A stretch of DNA of 64,000 nucleotides from Apostichopus japonicus (Eukaryota; Echinodermata; Holothuroidea; Aspidochirotida; Stichopodidae). The notes under the pieces are model-generated. The model made no database searches and was not told the DNA's origin. It was given only the letters and a program-made list of their open reading frames with translations. The stretch lies in contig NC_092575.1 of the NCBI RefSeq assembly GCF_037975245.1, positions 27,317,841 through 27,381,840 of the forward strand. The letters are read 5' to 3'. The position numbers and the translations under genes were made by a program. This document shows positions 25,117 to 37,949 of the stretch, piece after piece (position 1 is the first letter of the stretch; every line of letters begins with the position of its first letter).

Positions 25117-25372
25117 CAGTGGCGGAGCTAGGGATATTGGTCAGAGGGGCGAGAAAGGTCTGTACGGGCGCTTTCGACTTTATCTAAGCGGAGAGTATAG
25201 GTGTCATCGCCAACAAAATGTGACAAATGTCAATAGGTAGATGAGAGCGCAATAAAAAAAAGTAAATAATCGCGAATAAGTAAAAAGTGGTGAATAGCTG
25301 AAAAGGGCGCCAGCTTCCCATTTGAGTCCGCCCCCCCCCCCCCCGCCTGACTGTATGGACGCTCCGCCACTG
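25117..25372. mobile_element. CAGTGGCGGAGC MITE, right copy of a composite
   Basis: Ends CAGTGGCGGAGC ... GCTCCGCCACTG, 256 bp, about 120 bp shorter than the left copy through an internal deletion. Left flank TTGGGAGC (25109-25116), right flank CCTGTTAT (25373-25380). Contains a C run of about 17. Confidence 0.8.
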
Positions 25373-25543
25373 CCTGTTATGACATTAGAAACAAATACTG
25401 ATATGAGATGAGTGTGGTATATACCTACTCACGACTGATAACAGTATTATAGTGCATGTTCTAGCCTTTTGACATCGTATGAATCTAGCAGACAACGTAC
25501 AGGTACCGTCTGGTACCATTATCCGTTTTGAGTGCTATTTAGG

Positions 25544-26448
25544 GGTTCTAGGACAAAATCCCCCCGGACAAAATCCCCCCAGACAATATCCCCCTGACCC
25601 ATACAAAGCCTGCCTGCAACAACCAGGTATGGCCCAGGTGTGACAGTCAAGGCATGGGACATTGCACTGGTTAGGGTACCGTTCAGGGGACTGGTCAGGG
25701 TACTAGTGAGGGTACTGGCGAGTGTAACTGTGAGGGCTCCTGTTAGGGTACCTGTGAGGGTACCGGTCAAGGTACTGGTCATGTGACTGGTCAGGGTACC
25801 GGTCATCATACTGGTCACTCTACCAGTCAGGGTTCCACTCAGTGTACTGGTTAGGGTACTGGTCAGGATACCAGTCCGGATACTGGTCAGGGGACTGGTC
25901 GGGAGATCATTAAGGGTAATTGCGAGGCTACCTGTTAGTGTGGCCATGGGATACAGCTCCATGGTGTGACATTTAAGGGACCGGTCAAGGTACTGGTCAA
26001 ATTACTGTTTATTGTACCAGTACTAGTAAGGGTACGTGTCAGAGTATGTGTCAGAGTGCCTTTCAGGATACCAGTTGGGATACTGGTCGAGGTACCGGCC
26101 GGGGTACGAGCCGGGGTACAGTCCAGGGTACTGGTCAGGGAGGGGTACCGGTGGGGGTAACTGTCAGGCTCACTATTAAGGTACCAGTCGGGGTATGGTC
26201 GGAGTACTGGTCCGGGAACCACTGAGAGTACCACTGAGAGTACCAATGGAAATACTGGTGAGGGTACCGGATGACGGTATTGGATGACGATACCGGGGAC
26301 CGGGATGACACATTTTTGTAAAGAATTGATGGGATTTTTTATAGCTTGGGGAGATTTTGGCTTGGGTGGATTTTGTCCTAGGGGGATTTTGGCTCTGGGG
26401 GATTTTGTCCTAGGGGGACTTTTTCCGGGGGGATTTTGTCCTGTCACC
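25544..26448. mobile_element. MULE-like MITE with minisatellite core and 9-bp target duplication
   Basis: Flanked by CTATTTAGG at 25535-25543 and 26449-26457. The ends are inverted repeats: left GGTTCTAGGACAAAATCCCC, right complement GGTGACAGGACAAAATCCCC, matching about 21 of 24. Sub-terminal GGACAAAATCCCCCC-type units repeat near both ends. Terminal repeats plus a 9-bp target duplication are the hallmark of Mutator-like elements. No transposase. Confidence 0.8.
25660..26310. repeat. GGTACTGGTCAGGGTACC minisatellite
   Basis: Dozens of imperfect 6-18-bp units built from GGTACTGGTCAGGGT. They fill the core of the MULE-like element. The long Thr/Leu-repeat frames on the minus strand are by-products. 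Confidence 0.85.
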
Positions 26449-26457
26449 CTATTTAGG

Positions 26458-29400
26458 TATTAGTATTGGACCAAAAACAGTATTAATGTCGGCACGAAAC
26501 AAATGTGGAACCATGGAAATATTTGAAAATTGTCAGCACTGTGGCAAGTCCCCAGACATTTTGATATGTTACCATTATAGTTAACAAATTGGGTAAAGCC
26601 TGTTCAGGGAATGATGATAAGCAGCCCCTCCACTTTTGTTTTTGACAAAATACTATACACTCAAAGCCAGATTTTTAAAGCAAACAAATTATGGCTCAGG
26701 AACTAATGGTATACTGGCAGTTTTGAACTAAAATCGACAGTGAATATTACATGAATTGCATCAGAACATAATTTAAGTAATGTATAAATGCATGCGCAGT
26801 TGCAACTGTTCACTGTATGTTTATTTTTTTTCACTCCTCAGAGGAATACTGCTACAAACAGTCAAACAACAAACAATTTTCAATTGATCAGGAATACAAC
26901 AGAAACTGTCCATTTCTTTTCACTACTGTACAGTATACTGTGTTGCTGACTCAAAACATAAACAGAGATAGAGGCAGTGAATGCGATTGCTTAAAATTCA
27001 TCAAAAATTGTTGACGATTTGTTTTTTTAAACTTCTACCCAGAAATCTGGCTTATTTCCAAACAGATACAGTAGTGGAGATTAGCATGATATTAAAAGAC
27101 GAGACACAATAAAAATTGTACAATCATATTCAAGCAGTTGATTGTATTTTCAATCCCAGTTTATATTTTCCACAAGATTTATTTCACATAAACCAGGATA
27201 CTTGCACTATTTCATGACCTCAATTTACTGACCTCTCTCATACATGAGAAACATTTTGGGAACTAACTTATACCTCAAGTATTTATCTGGACTTACCAGT
27301 ATAGGCTGTATCTAATACCGTAACCAATGCAAATCACCACAATATCATGGAGTTTCCATGCTTGGAGGGACAAAATTATACACTATACCCCTGGATTGCA
27401 CAATTTCATACCTATAGTTACAAGTGTTGTGGTTTTACAGTATGTTTCATTGGGCTGCACTAGGTTTCCATGACATTGGTGCTAGTTGCATGGGCCTTTG
27501 CTGTATTCACTCCCCTCAATTTTGAGGGGAAATAATTTAATTTTGTTTAAAGAATAAACTGGTTCTTGGTGTAATAAAAGACCACAAGCTTTCAGTAATT
27601 AAGTCAGGCCTAACATTGTTAACTTTTCCCATAGCATAACCCCTGAACCCCACTTGTAGAATTGTGAAACTGTGGTTCAGAAACAATGCAGTGTACCCCT
27701 GGAGATTTTGAGGGATAAAAGTTTGAAAGATTTTTATAATAGTAATCTGCTTAACAAATACCCTTAGTCCTGCACAAGTATCTGTGTGGTGGTTGTTGAA
27801 AATTACTGTACTATGGCTTGCTGATCTTGCTTGGAATACAAAATTAAAACATCTTAAAACATGAGAAATGCATTTAAGAACAGTTAAAGCAAGGTAAGGC
27901 AGCAAAATATCCAGTAACCTCAACACTTAAGCATCAGGACCACTTCAGTTGTATAACAAGTTCTATGTTCTTGACAAGCAGCTGCAAATGTTCCCTAATA
28001 CTTACAAAAACATGTAGTGCCACAATGTCACCAAACTAAAATATTTCAAGAAGTACATTGCAAAAGAATGAGTCCATTTATACAGTTAAATATGTAGAAG
28101 ACTTCCCGTGAAGACTGGTCTGCATTCTCTTGGTTCTGTCTGCTTGAAGCTTATACTATTAATTTCCTCTATCTTTTATATGGTGTAACAGTGTAACATA
28201 TCCTGGAACTAGTTAGTTTTCTGTTACTGCTCTGCATTTATGTGAAGCAAATACTACATTACTGTGCCAATCCAACAACTATTCCCAGCAACTTCCTAAC
28301 TCCATTGAAAGATGTGCTGTGTCCCGGAGGATATACATGAGATGTGTGAATCTACTTCGCGATTTACAGGACATACTTTTGCTTTGCTTGGCATCGGCTT
28401 CTATGCAAGCTTTTAATTGATAAGCCCAACAAGGAGCTACTGTATACCACTATGTACAGCATGATGAAAAGCTTGGTTGATGATTGTATTCACCCCACTG
28501 TAAACTGTGTGATAATCTTGCCTGGCATTTCTAATTAGAGCATATCCTTTGCTGTATTAGCCTGTAGATCTATCCATCTGTTGGTACAAAAAGAAAAGCT
28601 TTCTCTTAAAGATATGCTGATTTGGTCCCAATTATAGCACGCGCAATATAGCTTGGAATGTTTTGCAATTACCGATTAGACCTCACATGACCTCACACTC
28701 TACAAATGAAGAAAACAATGAACTGCTTTACAAAACTAAATCTCCTGTAATTCAGCCAATATTTTAATCATCTCACAACCTTTCATATATACTATTTTCA
28801 CTGTAAATTTCAATTCGTTTATCCATCCCATTTTGGGCCCATTAATTCTTGATTCATCTTGCCTTGTATACAACATTACACATTTTATTTATGCAGCCAT
28901 GCATTCAATTGGAGCTGAAACAGCTCCCTACCATAGCAAGTGCTTTTAGAAGTTGCAAGTCATTCAAGCTTTACCAATTGTAAAGGTTTCAAAATTTAAA
29001 TATGCATGTACATTTTATGTGGACCTAGCCTGACAATTTGGTGTTGTCTTGCATTGACCTTTAAGATTAAAAACCAGAGAGTGGATATAGCTCTAGTGTA
29101 GTTAAATACTATGGACATAGAGGAAAAGATACCACCACATTAACCAGATCATACAAAAGTTTTCATCCCTTCTGATTGTTTCTTTCTTCATTCCATAACT
29201 TTGGAATAAATTACCTCAGATGTTACTCGTATTTGAGATAATAGAGTCCTATGGTAGCAAGTTTATGCGATGTCAAACCTACAGAATATTAACTTACTTT
29301 TTGGTTAATTCAGAAAATATCTTCCATTTTGCTGTCAAAGATGCAGTAGGTCACCACATCAGTCTGTCCCAGACGGCATCTGTGCTCTAGCTATGATTGC

Positions 29401-30230
29401 AACCGTTCCAACATTGACTTTTTCACTGCATGGCAGCTACATTGTACAGTGTTATTCCCTTGGATAGTGGGCTGTTGTCATTCATCTTGAGATTGAGAAT
29501 GTTGATCATCAAATTTGGCTGAGAAAACATTAACAGTGCCAATCAAATAAATATCAAATGGTCAGAGTGTAGATCTGTGCATTATTTCAATTTTTATTGT
29601 ACACTTCTCTCCAATATATTTTGGGCCAATACAGAGCTCAGATCTTTAATACTGAATATTGCACATTTAGTCAACTTGGTATTACTTATGGATCTAAATA
29701 GACTTAACAAAATGACTTACAGTATATGCAAGGGAGGGGATAGAAGGCTTTATCAAATTTTTGTGTTATATATATTTTTGGAGGATGTTAACTTTTAATT
29801 AGGTGCACTCAGCTTTTGTAATAGTTACATTATGGAAATGTACTGACTCAATAACCTTTTGGATGCATGGCATTGTTATTTTGTACAAATTTTGGCTAGT
29901 TATAAATAAGACACTTGAAACACAATGCATCACTTGAGAGACTTAGATTAAAGGTATTCTGCATTGGCCCAAATTTGATGCTGAATTTTCTAGTATTATA
30001 TCCTTTAACTGTTTTCATTGATACCCTCACTGGGATATTCAGACATCTTTCTGTACAGTGGTGTTTAGAATGTCTGAGAATATTTTGGAGAGTAAAGACT
30101 TCCAAGAACTTTTTGAAAAGTTATAGCAGTTATAGCATCTCTTATTCAATACAGGCTACTTGTAAGTTGCATTTGCATGGTGACTTCAGTCTCTAATAAT
30201 CTAGGCATAGCTACTGTACAGTATAGTAAA
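26458..30230. other. gene-free stretch
   Basis: 3.8 kb of AT-rich, apparently unique sequence. I looked for spliced exons on both strands and found no peptide of recognisable family; the open frames are short and biased. Confidence 0.4.
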
Positions 30231-30816
30231 GGCTTCATAATTGACGCACCCCTGTAATTGACGCACCTTAAATTATTACTAGCAACGATACAGCAGGCCA
30301 CCTAAACTTTTTTTGCAGTCAAACAGAATTACATATTTCATGAGTTTGAATCCATTTGAGGTATTTGCTGACCAAATTGTGGTATTTTTTAAGCTTTTAA
30401 CACCCTCTCCCCAGTTTTGCACGTTTTTTGGCCATTTGGAAATCTTACACCCTTAAAATACCCAACATTACCTCAATATGATAACACTACTCTCTGGGAC
30501 ATGACCTGTCAGAGCTTAGAGGCTCAGAGCATAGCAAACAGCATCTAAAGTCAATGGATGTATACTAAGGCCTACACTACAGTTAGCTTATCGACAAATG
30601 TGTCAATTTAGGGGTATGAAAGAACTTGACACGGCAGACATTTTGTGGTCAAATTCTGCTCAATTGTATGGTGCATAAGCACAGAACCTTAAATATTTTG
30701 AGATCAGAACATTTCTGAGGAACTACACATATGAAAAACACATACAGTTGAGTAATTTGGATTTTTCCTTGATAGATATCATTGATCAAATCCTTAAGTG
30801 CGTCAATTAAAAGCCC
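30231..30816. mobile_element. MITE with TAATTGACGCAC terminal inverted repeats
   Basis: Left end GGCTTCATAATTGACGCACC, right end the complement of GGGCTTTTAATTGACGCAC. TTGACGCACC is doubled at the left. Truncated relative at 14808-15270. No exact target duplication found, so the outer limits are approximate. Confidence 0.7.
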
Positions 30817-31369
30817 ACCATGCTACAGTATCTGGTCATGATTAGGGCAATGTATGATATATATATGCACAGTAGGCTAAGAAGTTAAGCTGACCTACTT
30901 GAAATCTAATTTCTCTGGCAGTTGGTATTAATTTGTAGCTCAACTACTACAGACCAGTTTACCCTTGTTCCAATGCTAAGGTAGTGTTAGGACTTGGACT
31001 ATGGCCCTAGGCTATAGTCGAACGTAGGCTAGGCCTTACAAGTTTTAGGCTAGAAGCTAGTCTAGACTATAGTATTGAAATATGGGTATGAACAAATAAC
31101 GTGAAGCTGTATGCAACAACGTTATAATATCAACGTTATTAATATCACCAAACTTTATTGACTAATCTCATGGACCTTACCTGAAGTTGTTGGTGAGACG
31201 TTTTCGTGTTAACGGTACTTTTTTAAGAAAAAGTCAACAAGGAAAGAACCTGGGCACGAAAACCAAACTTCCCGGCGAACGACTGACCCGATCTCAAGCC
31301 CAGTCCCCTTACATCGGGAGGGAACAGATACTACACATCATCTTATATTAGCCGAAACTGTTATTGGGT
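30817..31369. other. non-coding, possible minus-strand first exon
   Basis: 31182-31340 has several CpGs and, read on the minus strand, ends in a strong donor (CAACTTCAG|GTAAGGTCC). This could be a promoter/5' exon of a minus-strand transcript. No matching downstream exon identified. Confidence 0.25.
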
Positions 31370-31589
31370 TGCATGCAATGCCATCAGGGGTTGCAACTTT
31401 GAACTTCTCCACCTCAGGGTAGATAATAACATGTAAATCAGTTGCGCCCACCAAAATAAGCTCCACCTAGCGGATAAAAGCGATACGGAAGCTTCGTGTG
31501 GACTTTTATATAATGAAAGTCTTAATAGCTGTTTCTTTCTACAAAAAGGATGTATTTATTTAAGAGTCTGTTGAAAACAATTTACTTAT

Positions 31590-34500
31590 GACTCTTATGG
31601 ACCCGTTTATTTATTTTAAATAATGTTAAATACACTGTGTATTATTTTCAGCAACATTTATGGACAATTTGGGTGTTTCTCGGCGTTAAAACTCCTCCTC
31701 GATTTTTTGACCAAATTTAATACATTTTTTCCAAAAAATTGCGATAACTTATGACTAATGGACACGTTTACTTATTGTAGACTATGTTCAATACACTATG
31801 TAGTAATTTCAGCTACATTGATGGACAATTAGGGTGTTTCTCGGGGTTAAAACTCAGCTCCACCTCAGGGTAGCTCAGTAACGCGATTGATTTGGGAAAT
31901 TTTAAAAATCGATTTTTCACCAAATTGAATACATTTTTACGAAGAATTGCGATAACTTATGACTATAATGGACCCGTTTATTTGTTGTAGACTATGTTCA
32001 ATACACTATGTAGTATTTTCAGCTACAATGATGGACAATTAGGGTGTTTCTCGGGGTTAAAACTCAGCTCCACCTCAGGGTAGCTCAGTAACGCGATTGA
32101 TTTTGGAAAATTCCAAAATTCGATTTTTCACCAAATTGAATACATTTTGACGAAAAATTGCGATAACTTATTACTATAATGGACACGTTTACTTATTGTA
32201 GACTATGTTCAATACACTATGTAGTAATTTCAGCTACATTGATGGACAATTAGGGTGTTTCTCGGGGTTAAAACTCAGCTCCACCTCAGGGTAGCTCAGT
32301 AACGCGATTGATTTGGGAAATTTTAAAAATCGATTTTTCACCAAATTGAATACATTTTTACGAAGAATTGCGATAACTTATGACTATAATGGACCCGTTT
32401 ATTTGTTGTAGACTATGTTCAATACACTATGTAGTATTTTCAGCTACATTGATGGACAATTAGGGTGTTTCTCGGGGTTAAAACTCAGCTCCACCTCAGG
32501 GTAGCTCAGTAACGCGAATGATTTTGGAAAATTCCAAAATTCGATTTTTCACCAAATTGAATACATTTTGACCAAAAATTGCGATAACTTATGACTATAA
32601 TGGACACGTTTACTTATTGTAGACTATGTTCAATACACTATGTAGTAATTTCAGCTACATTGATGGACAATTAGGGTGTTTCTCGGGGTTAAAACTCAGC
32701 TCCACCTCAGGGTAGCTCAGTAACGCGATTGATTTGGGAAATTTTAAAAATCGATTTTTCACCAAATTGAATACATTTTGACGAAAATTGCGATAACTTA
32801 TGACTCTAATGGACCCATTTATTTGTTGTAGACTATGTTTAATACACTATGTAGTAATTTCAGCTACATTGATGGACAATTAGGGTGTTTCTCGGGGTTA
32901 AAACTCAGCTCCACCTCAGGGTAGCTCAGTAACGCGAATGATTTTGGAAAATTCCAAAATTCGATTTTTCACCAAATTGAATACATTTTGACGAAACATT
33001 GCGATAACTTATGACTATAATGGACCCGTTTATTTGTTGTAGACTATGTTCAATACACTATGTAGTAATTTCAGCTACAATGATGGACAATTAGGGTGTT
33101 TCTCGGGGTTAAAACTCAGCTCCACCTCAGGGTAGCTCAGTAACGCGATTGATTTTGGAAAATTCCAAAATTCGATTTTTGACCAAATTGAATACATTTT
33201 GACGAAGAATTGCGATAACTTATATGACTCTAATTGACACGTTTATTAATTGTAGACTATGTTCAATACACTATGTAGTAATTTCAGCTACATTGATGGA
33301 CAATTAGTGTGTTTCTCGAGGATAAAACTCAGCTCCACCTCAGGGTAGCTCAGTAACGCGATTGATTTGGGAAATTTTAAAAATCGATTTTTCACCAAAT
33401 TGAATACATTTTTACGAAGAATTGCGATAACTTATGACTATAATGGACCCGTTTATTTGTTGTAGACTATGTTCAATACACTATGTAGTATTTTCAGCTA
33501 CATTGATGGACAATTAGGGTGTTTCTCGGGGTTAAAACTCAGCTCCACCTCAGGGTAGCTCAGTAACGCGAATGATTTTGGAAAATTCCAAAATTCGATT
33601 TTTCACCAAATTGAATACATTTTGACCAAAAATTGCGATAACTTATGACTATAATGGACACGTTTACTTATTGTAGACTATGTTCAATACACTATGTAGT
33701 AATTTCAGCTACATTGATGGACAATTAGGGTGTTTCTCGGGGTTAAAACTCAGCTCCACCTCAGGGTAGCTCAGTAACGCGATTGATTTGGGAAATTTTA
33801 AAAATCGATTTTTCACCAAATTGAATACATTTTGACGAAAATTGCGATAACTTATGACTCTAATGGACCCATTTATTTGTTGTAGACTATGTTTAATACA
33901 CTATGTAGTAATTTCAGCTACATTGATGGACAATTAGGGTGTTTCTCGGGGTTAAAACTCAGCTCCACCTCAGGGTAGCTCAGTAACGCGAATGATTTTG
34001 GAAAATTCCAAAATTCGATTTTTCACCAAATTGAATACATTTTGACGAAACATTGCGATAACTTATGACTATAATGGACCCGTTTATTTGTTGTATACTA
34101 TGTTCAATACACTATGTAGTAATTTCAGCTACAATGATGGACAATTAGGGTGTTTCTCGGGGTTAAAACTCAGCTCCACCTCAGGGTAGCTCAGTAACGC
34201 GATTGATTTTGGAAAATTCCAAAATTCGATTTTTGACCAAATTGAATACATTTTGACGAAGAATTGCGATAACTTATATGACTCTAATTGACACGTTTAT
34301 TAATTGTAGACTATGTTCAATACACTATGTAGTAATTTCAGCTACATTGATGGACAATTAGGGTGTTTCTCGGGGTTAAAACTCAGCTCCACCTCAGGGT
34401 AGCTCAGTAACGCGATTGATTTGGGAAAATTCCAAAATTCGATTTTTGACCAAATTGAATACATTTTGACGAAGAATTGCGATAACTTATATGACTCTAA

Positions 34501-35240
34501 TTGACACGTTTATTAATTGTAGACTATGTTCAATACACTATGTAGTAATTTCAGCTACATTGATGGACAATTAGTGTGTTTCTCGAGGATAAAACTCAGC
34601 TCCACCTCAGGGTAGCTCAGTAACGCGATTGATTTGGGAAATTTTAAAAATCGATTTTTCACCAAATTGAATACATTTTTACGAAAAATTGCGATAACTT
34701 ATTACTATAATGGACACGTTTACTCATTGTAGACTATGTTCAATACACTATGTAGTAATTTCAGCTACATTGATGGACAATTAGGGTGTTTCTCGGGGTT
34801 AAAACTCAGCTCCACCTCAGGGTAGCTCAGTAACGCGATTGATTTGGGAAAATTCCAAAATTCGATTTTTCACCAAATTGAATACATTTTGACGAAAAAA
34901 TTGCGATAACTTATGACTATAATGGACACGTTTACTTATTGAAGGCTATGTTCACTACACTATGTAGTAATTTCAGCTACACTGATGGACAATTAGGGTG
35001 TTTCTCGGGGTTAAAACTCAGCTCCACCTCAGGGTAGCTCAGTAACGCGATTGATTTGGGAAAATTCCAAAATTCGATTTTTGACCAAATTTAATACATT
35101 TTGACGAAAAATTGCGATAACTTATGACTCTTATGGACACGTTTATTTTTTGTTTTTGGTAGACTGTGTTAAATACACTATGTAGTAATGTTAACCACAT
35201 TTATGGATATTTTTGGTGTTTCTCGGGATTACAACTGTTT
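31590..35240. repeat. satellite array, ~17 units of ~210 bp
   Basis: Units are marked by AGGGTGTTTCTCGGGGTTAA, CACCTCAGGGTAGCTCAGTA and CAATACACTATGTAGTA at 210-211-bp spacing. Two main variants alternate: GATTTGGGAAATTTTAAAAA and GATTTTGGAAAATTCCAAAA. Diagnostic variants recur about every 1,054 bp (32802 and 33857; 32995 and 34049; 33221 and 34280), a 5-unit higher-order repeat. Edge units are decayed. No coding potential and no CRISPR-type spacers. Confidence 0.95.
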
Positions 35241-36654
35241 TTTATAATATTTTTTTTACAAAAACAAACAAAGAAAACAGCGATGAAGTATAATTTAACC
35301 AGAATATATCGTTATCAAAATGTATGTAACTTTCACTGTATTAATTCATCACCTTTCCACCATCCAAGAAATAAAAAATGACTGAAATTTCACAAATCAA
35401 CAGTGCGAGAACGATACTGATTATAAAAAGTTGCAGAGACTATACCAAGTGGAATACGTGCACTAAACTCACCTCACTGCTTCTAATTTTTTCCGAGTTT
35501 CGTATTAAATGTTTCTTATTTTGAAAGGTTCGAAAATTTTTAATTCCGAGTCAGGTGTGTCAGTTCATCAGTTAAAGCTGTACATTTGCGAAATTGCCCT
35601 TCAGTAGTTGTACCATCCCCCCCCCCCCCTCCCCCAACATTTCTGGAAATGTAACTTTGCCCTCTTTAAATACGTAAAATACAGCCAAACCAATGAGCAA
35701 AAGAAGATTCCTACATTCTGCAACAAAAAGATACCTTGACACCTTAAAGTAATATGGAACAGTTTTAATGCATACTTACCGACCACAACTCGATTAAATA
35801 ATTTAATTTAATCGTAACCTGTTCCTGCTACTTTCAGGTAAGTAAAAATATTGCAACTGGATAGCCAACTATTAATACACCGTGTCACCTAAACCAGGAC
35901 CATGCTCGAATTTTAAAACTATACACTGATTTGTGAGAATGACTGTTTCCAATAATCCATATTAAGTAACCACACATTGACAAGTAAACTCAAAGAACAC
36001 CTGGCAGGCACAGTTAAAGTAAAATTTGATTCCAAATAGAAACCCAAACAAACAGTAGCTACTATCTACAACATTATGTTAGACATAGATATAAACTGTT
36101 GTAGACCGTGTGATTTAATCAGGGACCTGCTATTTCTAAATAGCAGGTCCCTGATTTATTTCCCAATTATGTTTAAGCTCTTCCTCCTGTGCAGTAGAAG
36201 ATACAAGTTTGAAGGACTCTCAAATCAGTACTACATGCTAGCATGTGGTCCCTGTGGCCTGCTATGCTGACTGCAGGCAACCTCCTGCCAGTAGAAAATG
36301 AAAAAGACAGTTGACTGCAGAAGGAAAACCAAGGAAGTGGTGCCAATAAGACAAAATACAGGGACCATGTCAGAAATGTTTAATGCTAACACTAACACAG
36401 TAGCTATGTTGCACCAATTTACCTTTGCTTATGGAAGTACTGGCTTTTATAATAAAAAACTTCAAATCAAACAAAGCTTATTATAACTATGTGTGAAATT
36501 GAGATGTTGCCACATTGCAATGTGAAGAAGTATGTTGACATCCATTCAAGTTAACCAGAATGTAAAAATACATTGTGGTTTTGATGATATGGTTTGAGTA
36601 TCTTCTTTAATGAATATGACACCTGAACTTGTACAGCATTGTGGTCATTGTGGT
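35241..36654. other. non-coding stretch
   Basis: No exon recognised; includes a poly-C run near 35618 and the hairpin element at 36120-36153. Confidence 0.4.
36120..36153. mobile_element. 34-bp palindromic mini-element, CAGGGA type
   Basis: CAGGGACCTGCTATTT, 2-base loop, then its perfect complement. The stem is 16 bp, and 19 bp if flanks are counted. Flanked by ATTTAAT (36113-36119) and ATTTATT (36154-36160), 6 of 7 identical. Confidence 0.55.
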
Positions 36655-37334
36655 TAATGGCGAAACTTGTCGGCGGACGAATGTCCAATATTGAAGAAAT
36701 CCAGTTCTCAACTTGATGATTTCCACTTCGGAGGTCTACTACTAATGAATGTCCAAGTTGTGCTTGCAGCTTATTTATCCTTGGATTCCTGTCCTTGGGT
36801 AACTCAGAGGCCACAATAAGAAGTGCTTGGACGGCTACACAACGATGGACGACTTTGAAGCCGGCAAACTTGTGACAAATCCACTAATATAAAGACAGCT
36901 ATAACTCTACTGTCAAACTAAGTGAGTATTTACTCACACTGGAATTGTAGGATTCACTTGAGCGAGATGTTATAAAACTCCTTGAGCCAAGATGGTTAAA
37001 CCAATCCAAAAGGTCACTTCACCTTTCCAGGAAATCCTCACCTAGTGTTCTAAAAATAGCACAGGGGATGTCCCCTTTGCAGCACTCCAATGTTCTAGCA
37101 TGTTCAAATGTGTTCTGTGTTGAATGATCTAAATTATTCTCAAAAGTTCTAACTCTTCTAGAAGCTTCTCAACTTTTCCAAATATTCTACACACACCAGA
37201 TATGCACACACACCAGGCATTTCTATACTATGATTCTTAGATTAATTTATAATATTCTAAAATATTGATTAATAATACAACTATTTGTTGCAAAAATCAT
37301 ACAAATTATTGAGATTACTTAGGGGTCTGTAACA
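36655..37334. mobile_element. 5'-truncated LTR, second copy
   Basis: From TAATGGCGAAACTTGTCGGC to AGGGGTCTGTAACA it matches 12925-13706, with small deletions and an extra ACACACACCAG stretch. The first ~296 bp of the LTR are absent. Confidence 0.75.
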
Positions 37335-37949
37335 ATGTATTTACAATGACAGCTATATGATATATTTGAGCTTTAATGCAACTGACAGACTTCTTGTACT
37401 CAATATCCCCAACATGAAAGCTTATCCAAAGTTTATCTCTACAGTCCAAATAACAACCAGAGTCCAGACTATCATTGATTATGATGCTAAGCTCGGCTGA
37501 CTGCACATACCTTCATCCTTGGACAGTGGCGTACCCAGCAGGAGGCAGGGGGCAGAGTGCCCCGACAGAAATTTTTGGGGAACCGATGGTGAATATTCAA
37601 AGCGAGCAAAAAAAAAATTAAATATACTCTCTTTAGTTCATGAATGTAGGTAAAAAAATGTAAATAAAAGCACCACTTGGCATCTAAGCCCTTTTTGAAG
37701 AACAAAATTGTTCAACCCTTCCCCAACAACGGCGATCCACCACTATGTGCCTGAAAATGGGGACAGAAATTTAACTTTGTACTTTTTAGTACGCAACGTA
37801 GTTTAAACAAGAGCCCAAGGGCACCGTGGTTCCTTGCGTAGAGGTATATGACAATACACATAATATTATCAAGCAAGATTGGGCTCAAATAGTCCAAGTA
37901 ATTGTGGTCCTACATGTACCAATAAAGTAACCAACACTATAGCCAACAC
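37335..37949. other. non-coding with MITE-like fragment
   Basis: GGACAGTGGCGTACCCAGC at about 37524 looks like the left end of a CAGTGGCGTA-type MITE; a matching right end was not established. Nothing else recognised. Confidence 0.35.

Noticed and set aside
25519-26447. Two Thr/Leu/Pro-repeat frames on the minus strand
   Set aside because: Both arise from the minisatellite and the CCCCC-rich ends of the MULE-like element.
31590-35240. CRISPR-like array
   Set aside because: Whole 210-bp units repeat with no short repeat/unique spacer alternation, and the genome is eukaryotic.
36076-36270. 64-codon frame across the 36.1-kb hairpin
   Set aside because: Spans the palindromic mini-element; no domain and no splice context.
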